DNA from: an uncultured Candidatus Poseidoniales archaeon
GTDB lineage: Archaea; Thermoplasmatota; Poseidoniia; Poseidoniales; Thalassarchaeaceae
DNA: 53,920 nucleotides
Assembly: GCA_902573085.1 (NCBI GenBank)
Contig: CACGHY010000007.1
Location: 1-53,920, forward strand
Direction of reading: 5' to 3'
The number at the start of each line of letters is the position of its first letter. The stretch's first letter is position 1. This document shows positions 17,709 through 25,473 of the stretch, one piece after another. Both the position numbers and the translations under genes were made by a program. The notes beneath the pieces were generated by a model that was not told where the DNA came from, ran no database searches, and saw nothing but the letters and a program-made list of their open reading frames with translations.

Positions 17709-20147
17709 ATGAGGAGGAAATCCATTCGAGCTTTCTCAATGATGCTCTTGATGATGACAGCCGGATGTCTTCAGGCTGTGGATGGGGTCATCGAGGACAT
17801 TGATAGGACCATAGATGCACTAGAGGGTGACTATCCAAAGCTGGATCTGCCAGAGAGGACTAGATCTTCTCCCTCTCTTCAGACCTATGATGCGTGCGAT
17901 ACACTTCTGGAGGATCTAAAGACGGCAGTGTACGACGAGATGATAGTTAGTCTGGACCAACAAAGCTACTGGCACTGGGTCACAGAGCCAGTTATGATGA
18001 GGATGGATGGCGGGTCTAACTTCGCGGAACCAGAATTGGCTCTTGCTGATGACTCGGCTTCTGATACTGGAGGAACTGGGTCCGGACAGACTACCGAATC
18101 CCGTGAGGGGGAGTTTTCGGGTACGAATAATCAGGAGGAGGGTGTAGATGAAGCGGACTTCCTGAAGACTGATGGCTATCACATCTACATGCTGAACGGT
18201 CAATTGCTACTAATAATGGGAGTTCCTGAGTTCGGTGAACTCACATTGGAGTCCAACCTAACAATAGAGGGAAACCCTACTCAGATGATGATTGATGGGG
18301 ACAGGCTGGTTATCTCCTCTTCCATATACTACTGGTCTCTACCCGAAGATAGCGAACTCAGGAAGCTGATGTCCGAGGAAGTCACGGCCACCGACCCGTT
18401 CAGTGACGTGACCTACAGCTACACGAAGGTTCAGAACCTAGTCAAGTATACCGTGGTCGACATATCGAATCGATCATCTCCGGTTGTAGAGAAAGAGATG
18501 TACATCGAGGGCAACTATCACACGGCAAGGATGGTTGATGGGACGGTTCGCTCAGTAACACACCTTTGGACATACTTCGACGGAATCAGAAACTGGGTCG
18601 AATTACCAGAGGAGTACTGGTCAATAGAAGATACTGACGAGAGAATGGGTATCTGGAACGATAGCGTAAAGCAGACAGTTCTAGACAATGAGCAGGTCAT
18701 ATCAGGGCTCACTCTGGATGACTTCGTCCCGCACATATACGAAATCAGGGGAGGGGAGATATTCACACATCCTTTGACCTACGAGCAGTGTACAGAGTTC
18801 TCAGCGAGCTCGGATAGCGCAGGACGGGGATTCACTACCATAATGACAATGCAGATGCTCAATGAAGAAGTATCTCTTGAGGTTGATCACATCACATCCT
18901 CATGGGCCCATGTCTACTCCTCAGAGGACACCCTGGTTCTAGCTGAGCCAGCGAACGACGGCTGGTGGTTCTGGAGGAACTCTGAGTGGGAGGATGCTAC
19001 GAACATCCACTCATTTGACATCAGCGATGCAAACCACACCATCTATCTCGCTTCCGGAAGGGTCGAGGGGACGGTAAACGACCAGTTCTCAATAAGTGAG
19101 CACAATGGCTCGATCCGCGTAGCCTCGACTTCCAACAACTGGTGGTTATGGTGGAGGTTGGCTGAAACAGATGAGAATGGAGAACCGGTCTGGACAGGAC
19201 CAACAAACCAGGTCACTATCTTGATGGATGATGGAGAAGGGAGGCTCGATCAAATCGGTTTCCTCGGAGATATTGCAGAAGGAGAGACGATTTGGAGTGC
19301 TAGATTCGTCGGAGATAGGGGCTACCTTGTGACTTTCATGAACATTGACCCATTATGGGTCCTCGATCTCTCCGACCCCTACAAACCGGTTGTTCTGGGG
19401 GAACTGCACGTTCCCGGAGTGTCAACTTACATCCATCCAATTGACGATGACAACCTGCTCACCATTGGGATAGCTGGAGGCGCAGATGGGCTCGGTCTTG
19501 ATTGGTCAATTACACAAGTCTCCCTTTTCAATGTCAGTGACACCAGTAATCCGAGTCTATCGGATACTCTTCCACTCACGCCTGCGTACTTCGACGATAA
19601 CTGCGGGGACATCATGACCTGCGGCTGGTCTTGGTCCTACTCCGAAGCAACTTACGAGCACAAGGCATTCACCTTCTGGGCTCCTGAGTCACTTTTGGCA
19701 GTCCCACTATCCACTCACAGGTACGTCTACGACGAAATCGAGATCGAGGGCAAGGTCTACTCTCACTACGGGTATGAATACGTCTCGATGCTCAAGATGA
19801 TTAACATAGATACCGAAAACGGGACCCTATCAAATCATGGCGAGGTTGAGCACTCAGAATTCTACAACGAGGAGGGCCTGTCAAGTTGGTGGTCAGGCTC
19901 GACGAGCATCAGAAGATCGTTGTTCATGGGAGATTACGTCTACGCCTTCTCAGCAGGCGGAGCTACGGTCCATAGGACGACTGACCTGCATGTGATGGTT
20001 GAGTTGGAACTCCCCGGAAATGAGCCAGTAGAATACAACTATGTCTTCGAGGAGTCGGATAGAGTCGAAGAGGACTCAGAAGAGCATTCTGAAGGGACAG
20101 AGACGCAAACATGCAACGAGTCCGACTCAGAGGGTTGCGAGGACTAG
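17709..20147 (+). CDS. Secreted beta-propeller lipoprotein (PF09826-type)
   Basis: From the ATG at 17709 this is about 812 residues and starts with a lipoprotein signal: MRRKSIRAF, a hydrophobic core SMMLLMM and lipobox TAGC, with Cys20 as the lipidated residue. The ORF can be extended upstream to 17643, but that buries the signal peptide. Near residue 143 the segment EGVDEADFLKTDGYHIYML is the hallmark of the PF09826 beta-propeller family, in which the propeller blades continue through LWVLDLSDPYKPVVLGEL and SLFNVSDTSNPSLSD. The protein is rich in Trp and acidic residues and ends in an acidic tail with two cysteines. It is expected on the outer face of the membrane; its ligand or partner is unknown. 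Confidence 0.85.
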   Translation: MRRKSIRAFSMMLLMMTAGCLQAVDGVIEDIDRTIDALEGDYPKLDLPERTRSSPSLQTYDACDTLLEDLKTAVYDEMIVSLDQQSYWHWVTEPVMMRMDGGSNFAEPELALADDSASDTGGTGSGQTTESREGEFSGTNNQEEGVDEADFLKTDGYHIYMLNGQLLLIMGVPEFGELTLESNLTIEGNPTQMMIDGDRLVISSSIYYWSLPEDSELRKLMSEEVTATDPFSDVTYSYTKVQNLVKYTVVDISNRSSPVVEKEMYIEGNYHTARMVDGTVRSVTHLWTYFDGIRNWVELPEEYWSIEDTDERMGIWNDSVKQTVLDNEQVISGLTLDDFVPHIYEIRGGEIFTHPLTYEQCTEFSASSDSAGRGFTTIMTMQMLNEEVSLEVDHITSSWAHVYSSEDTLVLAEPANDGWWFWRNSEWEDATNIHSFDISDANHTIYLASGRVEGTVNDQFSISEHNGSIRVASTSNNWWLWWRLAETDENGEPVWTGPTNQVTILMDDGEGRLDQIGFLGDIAEGETIWSARFVGDRGYLVTFMNIDPLWVLDLSDPYKPVVLGELHVPGVSTYIHPIDDDNLLTIGIAGGADGLGLDWSITQVSLFNVSDTSNPSLSDTLPLTPAYFDDNCGDIMTCGWSWSYSEATYEHKAFTFWAPESLLAVPLSTHRYVYDEIEIEGKVYSHYGYEYVSMLKMINIDTENGTLSNHGEVEHSEFYNEEGLSSWWSGSTSIRRSLFMGDYVYAFSAGGATVHRTTDLHVMVELELPGNEPVEYNYVFEESDRVEEDSEEHSEGTETQTCNESDSEGCED

Positions 20148-20156
20148 GGAAGGCCA

Positions 20157-21509
20157 CTAACCGAACCTTAGTGCTCTACCCACTGAGCCTGGTAGTGCAA
20201 CCGGTGAACCACGTAGTGTACCGTTTTCCTCTCGTTTGTGGACTATCTCGCCATCCACGATTGTGTATCTTGGCCATCCTGTAAGCTCCATACCATCGTA
20301 TGGTGTCCATCCAACCTTCGTCCATGTATCCGCATCGGTTATGGTTCGCTTAGTTTCCATGTCCACCAAAGTCAAGTCAGCATCATATCCCTCGATTAAG
20401 GAGCCCTTGTTCTTAATGCCGTAAACCTTGGCAGGTCCCTCGCACATCCAGCTAACTACTTCGGAGACGCTACATTTGCCATCCGATGCGTGCGTCAACA
20501 TTAGCGGTAACGATGTCTCGACTCCTGGCATTCCAGCCGGTGCGTTAGGGAAACCCAAAGATTTTGACTCCAGTGTGTGAGGGGCATGATCGGTGACAAC
20601 GCAATCTATTGTGCCATCCTTCAACCTACTCCAAAGAGCGTCTCTATCCTCAGTGTAACGAATTGGTGGATTCATCAATGCCCTCTCTCCCAGACTCTCA
20701 ACATCGTCCTGATCGAAAGTCAGGTGCTGGGTGCACACCTCGGTAGTAATGAGCTCACCTTTGTTTTTATTCAACCAGTCTGCTTCCTTTTGGCTTGTCA
20801 GATGGACGATGTGGAGACGATGATCGTGATCATTGGCTAGGGCAGTCGCTCTTTTGGTAGCTAGGAAAGCACATTCAACATCTCTGCACTCTGCATGAGA
20901 CGCAATGTCAGTTCGATGTTTGAACTCTGCAGAACGCTGCTGCAAGCGCTCTTCGTCTTCTGCATGGGTCGCGATGATACCTCCTGTATTGGCGAAGATA
21001 TTCTCAAGTTGCTGTTGCTCATGTACTAGCAGGTCTCCAGTACTACTGCCCATGAAAATTTTGATTCCGCAAACACCATCCATTCCTTCCACACTTTGCA
21101 GGTCTGAGATATTGTCTTTGGTGGCTCCTATGAAAAATCCATGATGGGTAACAGACTTCTTTGAAGCGATAGAAATTTTTCGTTCCAAAGTCGAACGATT
21201 TGTAGCATTGGGATTGTTGTTTGGCATGTCAAGGAATGAGGTTACTCCTCCTGCAGCAGCAGCTCTACTTCCGCTCTCTAGATCTTCTTTTTCGGTGCTT
21301 CCAGGCTCCCTGAAGTGAACATGAGGATCGATTGCTCCTGGAAGCAAGTGTAAGCCCGTTGCATCAATCACTGCCTCTTTAGTTCCAGCATCCAATCCCC
21401 CTCCGGGTGCTATGGTCGAGATGGACCCACCAGAAACACGCAGGTCTCCCTCAACAACCCTATCTGGCAAAATCAGGGTCGCATTCTGAATTAGTAAATG
21501 ACCATCCAT
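20157..21509 (-). CDS. pyrC: Dihydroorotase (type I, amidohydrolase)
   Basis: This 450-residue zinc amidohydrolase closes carbamoyl-aspartate to dihydroorotate, the step after aspartate carbamoyltransferase. The metal motif is GAIDPHVHFREPG near residues 57-69. The likely carbamylated lysine is in CGIKIFMGSS, further zinc histidines are in IIATHAEDE and LHIVHLTS, and the catalytic aspartate is in VVTDHAPHT. The DxHxHxRxPG form and length fit long-chain (PyrC type I/allantoinase-like) dihydroorotases. The gene is 8 kb from pyrBI and convergent with the lipoprotein gene. An allantoinase or hydantoinase activity is possible but less likely given the motif set. Confidence 0.88.
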   Translation of the reverse strand: MDGHLLIQNATLILPDRVVEGDLRVSGGSISTIAPGGGLDAGTKEAVIDATGLHLLPGAIDPHVHFREPGSTEKEDLESGSRAAAAGGVTSFLDMPNNNPNATNRSTLERKISIASKKSVTHHGFFIGATKDNISDLQSVEGMDGVCGIKIFMGSSTGDLLVHEQQQLENIFANTGGIIATHAEDEERLQQRSAEFKHRTDIASHAECRDVECAFLATKRATALANDHDHRLHIVHLTSQKEADWLNKNKGELITTEVCTQHLTFDQDDVESLGERALMNPPIRYTEDRDALWSRLKDGTIDCVVTDHAPHTLESKSLGFPNAPAGMPGVETSLPLMLTHASDGKCSVSEVVSWMCEGPAKVYGIKNKGSLIEGYDADLTLVDMETKRTITDADTWTKVGWTPYDGMELTGWPRYTIVDGEIVHKREENGTLRGSPVALPGSVGRALRFG

Positions 21510-21616
21510 GGTGGGTTCCTATGTCGTCGGAACGCTGACATCACAATACTGTTGCCATTGCTGACTCATTTTCACCCCCCGCTCGCTTCAAATAATCGAG
21601 GCCCCAGCGGGCAGGT

Positions 21617-21694
21617 AGCGGGTTGGAGTAGTCAGGTTATCTCGTCGGGCTCATAACCCGGAGACCGATGGTTCAAATCCATCACCCGCTACCA
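21617..21694 (+). tRNA. Initiator tRNA-Met(CAT), CCA encoded
   Basis: This is a complete cloverleaf with acceptor AGCGGGT/ACCCGCT, anticodon loop CTCATAA, T arm GATGG, TTCAAAT, CCATC, discriminator A at 21691 and an encoded CCA. The A1-U72 pair and the three stacked G-C pairs next to the anticodon loop (GGG/CCC) are the markers of archaeal and eukaryotic initiator tRNA rather than elongator tRNA-Met. Confidence 0.95.
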
Positions 21695-21783
21695 GAAAAT
21701 AAAGTGAAAGTGAAAAATCGCTATACTGCAACGATACTCAAAGAATGACTACTTTCATAGATCGACCAGGGGTCCTTCATTTG

Positions 21784-21791
21784 TTCATATA
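21784..21791 (+). promoter_or_regulatory. TATA-like box for radA
   Basis: TTCATATA lies about 40 bases before the preferred radA ATG at 21828. It would place transcription start near 21815, leaving a short leader that contains GGTGA at 21818-21822 as a Shine-Dalgarno site five bases before the ATG. Confidence 0.4.
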
Positions 21792-21827
21792 CCCCCGATT
21801 AAAGACAGGGAATTATTGGTGAACAGG

Positions 21828-22829
21828 ATGAGCAAAGAAACAGCAAGTGAGAAAATGGAAGAAGAAGAAATTGTAATCGATGTGGACGATGAAGAGCCCA
21901 CTATCGAGGATCTCCCTGGGGTGGGCCCTGCGACCGCGGAAAAACTTCGAGAAGCAGGTTTCGAAGAACTTCTTGGAATAGCTGTGATGAGTCCGTCTGA
22001 ACTATCAGACCAAGCAGAACTGGGAGAGGCAGTTGCCGCCAAGATTATCGCAGGAGCGAAGAAGCTAGCGAATATTGGGGGTTTCGTTAGTGGAGTGGCA
22101 CTTCTCGAGAAGAGGAAGAGAGTCCAGAAGTTGACCTCAGGAGCTTCATCTCTGGACGAACTACTAGGTGGAGGTTTCGAGACTCAGGCAATAGTAGAGG
22201 TATTCGGAGAATTCGGAAGTGGAAAGACGCAAATTGGACATCAGTTAGCGGTGAACTGCATTCTTTCTTTGGATCAGGGGGGACTAGATGGCGAGGTGGT
22301 TTACATTGACACTGAAGACACTTTCAGACCGGAGAGAATAGCCCAGATGGCAGAAGGAGTGGACATGGATCCTCAAGATGCTCTGGACAGGATACACGTA
22401 GCCAGGGCTTACAATTCTGCTCACCAGATGTTGCTTGTCGATGAGATCAAAAGGATGGCGAAGAGTATTGATGTGAAAGTAATCATTGTCGATTCTCTAA
22501 CAAGTCACTTCAGAGCTGAGTACGTCGGCAGAGGGATGTTAGCTCCCAGACAGCAGAAGCTAAACCGACACATGAAGGAACTCAAGCAGGTCGCAGATGT
22601 TCAGAATGCGATCGTTTTGGTGACAAACCAGGTTCAGGCGAAACCAGATGCGATGTGGGGAGATCCCACAAGAGCAGTAGGAGGGCATATCGTCGGCCAC
22701 GCCAGCACATTCCGCCTTTACCTCAGGAAGTCAAAGGGGGGCCGTAGAATTGCTCGCCTAATTGACAGCCCTAATCTACCCGAGGGTGAGGCAGTCTTTA
22801 CCGTGACATCCGATGGCCTGCGTGACTAG
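21828..22829 (+). CDS. radA: DNA repair recombinase RadA
   Basis: This archaeal RecA/Rad51 homologue polymerises on single-stranded DNA and catalyses strand exchange in homologous recombination. An acidic N-terminus leads into a helix-hairpin-helix domain ([20 protein letters not shown]). The ATPase core has Walker [10 protein letters not shown], the segment [18 protein letters not shown], Walker [14 protein letters not shown] and the L2 region [20 protein letters not shown]. Length from the ATG at 21828 is 333 residues, normal for RadA. The frame can be extended to GTG 21819 or TTG 21816, but GGTGA at 21818-21822 fits the ATG best. It lies between the initiator tRNA and a convergent peptidase gene. 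Confidence 0.96.
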   Translation: MSKETASEKMEEEEIVIDVDDEEPTIEDLPGVGPATAEKLREAGFEELLGIAVMSPSELSDQAELGEAVAAKIIAGAKKLANIGGFVSGVALLEKRKRVQKLTSGASSLDELLGGGFETQAIVEVFGEFGSGKTQIGHQLAVNCILSLDQGGLDGEVVYIDTEDTFRPERIAQMAEGVDMDPQDALDRIHVARAYNSAHQMLLVDEIKRMAKSIDVKVIIVDSLTSHFRAEYVGRGMLAPRQQKLNRHMKELKQVADVQNAIVLVTNQVQAKPDAMWGDPTRAVGGHIVGHASTFRLYLRKSKGGRRIARLIDSPNLPEGEAVFTVTSDGLRD

Positions 22830-22853
22830 CGCGCAGGTCTCGGAGTCCGAAGA

Positions 22854-24563
22854 CTAAGCAGCCAATTCCGACAGCTCTGACTCGACCATCCCGAGTAGAG
22901 AGAGGAAGTGCCCCTCATCGAATCCTAGTTTCAGATCTGCCGCTTCGAAGAGCTCTGGAAGAGTCTTTGTGTTCCCTAGTGACATCGCATTCGCGTAGTC
23001 GTCCAATGCCTTTTGCGGATCCCCCATTTGTGTCTTCCATAGCTGCAGTGATCCGAGTTGCGCTATTCCGTATTCAATGTAATAGAAAGGTACACCGAAA
23101 AGATGGCCCTGCTGCTGCCAAGAAACCTCTCTGAAATCTGTATGACCAGTCCAGTTCATGTCTGATCCGAATTTGTCCCTTATTGAGAGCCACACCTCTG
23201 CTCTTTCCTCCCTGGAATGACCCGGATTAGCGTAAATCCAATGCTGGAAAGAGTCTATGGTGGCTATCCAAGGAAGCAGGAAAACCACTCCTTCTAGATG
23301 CGTCCTCCTCGCCCTTGCGGCGTCTTCTTCATTCTCGTAGAATTTGTCCCACCATGGTTGTGTTAGTAATTCCATTGACATAGAAGCGACCTCAGCAAAC
23401 TCGATCGGATAGTCTCTCTCGTCAATCAGTTCCAAATGGCCACAGTACAATGAGTGGAAGGCATGGCCTGCTTCATGGATCATAGTCTCCAAGTCACCCT
23501 GCAGACCAGCCGCATTCATGAAAATGAAAGGTACCCTGCTCTTCTCCAAGTAGTATTGGTAACCACCCGGGGCCTTGCCCTTTCTGGTATCCAGATCAAG
23601 GGTATCCATTTCTACGAGTCTGTCGAATTTTCCACCGAGGTCTTCAGAGATTTCATTGAACATCTCTGACAGTTTCTCTACCATTTCTTCAACCGTATGG
23701 AATGGCCTAAGCGGATCTTTGCCGTGTATATCGGGACCAGAACCTCCCTTTTCATTAACATCCCATGGTCTCAATTCGCTAATTCCAAGACCCGCTTTCC
23801 TGTTCATGTTTATCTCATTGAGTATTGGGATACATACAGATTCTACAGAGTCATGAAATTCGAGACAGTCTTCGATGGTATAGTCGAACCTATGCATCGC
23901 CCTGAACATGTATTGCGTGTAACTTTCGAATCCCGCGTTGAGAGCGATCTGGTGTCTTATCGAAATCAATTCATCGAAGATTTCCGATAGCCTCTCGTTA
24001 TCCTCCATCCTTCTCCCTGCCATAGCGGTCCAAGCAGCCTGACGCTCCGTTCTATCGTTTGATTCTAGGAATTTGCTCATCTGCGGGAAGGTCATCTCTT
24101 CTCCGTGGAAATCAACTGTCATAGCACCGTTTATTGACTGCGCCTCTGTTACTAGTTGAGTCTGCCTGACTCCAAGAGGGATGTTCTCTTTTCGGAATAT
24201 CTCTATATCATTCCTCATCCCTCTAAGCATCAGGTCGTATCTTTCAGGGAGATCATCAACTGACGGGTGATTCACAATCCTTCTATTGAGAGAATCCGAG
24301 AACTCAGACAGCTTGGGCCTTACATTGTTAACAAACTCTAGGAAACTACCTTTCTTCTCCTCGCTCTCTGTGTCACACGTCATCCCAATATACAACAGTG
24401 CTCCGGTCTCGGAAACATGTTCTGCTAGTTTGGATGAGTCTGAAATCAAATTTTCCAAGCAACTTGAACAACTTAATTTCCTTTCCAAGAGGTCCCTAGT
24501 CAAGGGCTCTAGGTTTTCCCAATTTGATGCATCTAAGTCATCTGGAACGAAGTCATTCCCCAT
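22854..24563 (-). CDS. pepF: M3-family oligoendopeptidase
   Basis: This 569-residue zinc peptidase of the M3 (thimet oligopeptidase/PepF) family cleaves short peptides in the cytoplasm. The active-site motif is IHEAGHAFHSLYC (HExxH) and the third zinc ligand is the glutamate in EFAEVASMSMELL, about 25 residues later. The N-terminal helical region contains the M3-like DDLPERYDLMLRGMRN. The C-terminal segment VPFYYIEYGIAQLGSLQLW is typical of the family. It fits a proteolytic marine heterotroph. A short zinc-ribbon gene lies 8 bases upstream and is probably co-transcribed. The exact subfamily (PepF versus M3B relatives) is uncertain, so the symbol is tentative. Confidence 0.88.
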   Translation of the reverse strand: MGNDFVPDDLDASNWENLEPLTRDLLERKLSCSSCLENLISDSSKLAEHVSETGALLYIGMTCDTESEEKKGSFLEFVNNVRPKLSEFSDSLNRRIVNHPSVDDLPERYDLMLRGMRNDIEIFRKENIPLGVRQTQLVTEAQSINGAMTVDFHGEEMTFPQMSKFLESNDRTERQAAWTAMAGRRMEDNERLSEIFDELISIRHQIALNAGFESYTQYMFRAMHRFDYTIEDCLEFHDSVESVCIPILNEINMNRKAGLGISELRPWDVNEKGGSGPDIHGKDPLRPFHTVEEMVEKLSEMFNEISEDLGGKFDRLVEMDTLDLDTRKGKAPGGYQYYLEKSRVPFIFMNAAGLQGDLETMIHEAGHAFHSLYCGHLELIDERDYPIEFAEVASMSMELLTQPWWDKFYENEEDAARARRTHLEGVVFLLPWIATIDSFQHWIYANPGHSREERAEVWLSIRDKFGSDMNWTGHTDFREVSWQQQGHLFGVPFYYIEYGIAQLGSLQLWKTQMGDPQKALDDYANAMSLGNTKTLPELFEAADLKLGFDEGHFLSLLGMVESELSELAA

Positions 24564-24571
24564 CTAAGCCC

Positions 24572-24817
24572 TCACTTCTTTACCGACATAGGACCCAGAG
24601 GCAAGGGGCCCTCTTCTCTAGTCCACTTTGCGCACTTCCATTCTTTCACAGATGCCTGAACCTTCTCCATTACCTCTTCCTTTTTCGGATGATCGGGGTT
24701 GTTCTTTTTTATCCAGCACGCAGTACAGTATCTCTTGGAATCGTGCATCAGGAAGTTTCCAGATGTACACGCAATACCACAAACTATGCATGAACCGTAT
24801 CCGTAGAACTTTGGCAT
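24572..24817 (-). CDS. Small zinc-ribbon protein
   Basis: This 81-residue protein carries paired cysteines in GSCIVCGIAC and RYCTACW, a four-cysteine zinc-ribbon arrangement within the first 37 residues. A basic, lysine-rich helix (KKEEVMEKVQASVKEWKCAKW) follows. The composition suggests a nucleic-acid or protein-binding adaptor. It precedes the peptidase gene by 8 bases on the same strand. No named family recognised. Confidence 0.62.
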   Translation of the reverse strand: MPKFYGYGSCIVCGIACTSGNFLMHDSKRYCTACWIKKNNPDHPKKEEVMEKVQASVKEWKCAKWTREEGPLPLGPMSVKK

Positions 24818-24871
24818 GTTATGTTCCTCTGTCAGGACACCCGTCTATCAACATGACTGATGAGAAATCAC

Positions 24872-25441
24872 TTACTTTAGGCTCGAGAGGGATAAATGTG
24901 TAAGAAACGCCTCTTCAATATCCGAAATCTTCGAGTCTATTCGATATTCACTCCCTATTCTCATGAGGCCCTCAATCGTAGGAATGGGCCTTTCAGGGAC
25001 TAATGAACCTCTGAGATGCTCTATGAGCCTGATAGCATCTTCATTTGAATCATTGAACGTGTCCACTGGAATCGAAAACTCACCGAAACCAACCCCTAGT
25101 TCTGAATCGGGTAGCATGACTATCCACGCCTTTTCGTCACCCACTGAGATTCCAGACCTCTCGAATGCCTTGTTTATCTGTCGAGTACCCGAGATTAGCC
25201 TTAGAAACTCAGTGTCTGCAGTTTTGGCTACCATTTCTCCGGAAATCTCGTTTCTTCTAAGTGCGTACCATGCAGTCCAAAGGTGCATCTCGCTCGCAGC
25301 GGACTCGAATGCCATTAGCATCCATCTGTTGCTCGGTCTGAATTCGTTGATGATTGAGACGATGGAGAACACGTTGCTAATCGGTTCAGGAAACCTAACC
25401 CCCCATGCCGGGAACCAGGGAACTGGATGCTTCGAGTCCAT
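24872..25441 (-). CDS. cgi121: KEOPS complex subunit Cgi121
   Basis: This 189-residue protein matches the Cgi121/TPRKB fold of the KEOPS complex, which makes threonylcarbamoyladenosine (t6A) on tRNAs reading ANN codons. The central pattern ASEMHLWTAWYALRRNE followed by AKTADTEFLRLISGTRQ and INKAFERSGIS is the family core, in which a helix that binds Bud32 is followed by the tRNA-CCA-binding region. The C-terminal part is more divergent and about 40 residues longer than minimal homologues. The gene starts 32 bases after the hel308 stop on the same strand and probably shares its transcript. The main KEOPS enzymes Kae1 and Bud32 are not in this window. Confidence 0.75.
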   Translation of the reverse strand: MDSKHPVPWFPAWGVRFPEPISNVFSIVSIINEFRPSNRWMLMAFESAASEMHLWTAWYALRRNEISGEMVAKTADTEFLRLISGTRQINKAFERSGISVGDEKAWIVMLPDSELGVGFGEFSIPVDTFNDSNEDAIRLIEHLRGSLVPERPIPTIEGLMRIGSEYRIDSKISDIEEAFLTHLSLSSLK

Positions 25442-25473
25442 ATGCTCCGATGGGGTCCCCTTGAAGAATTTGA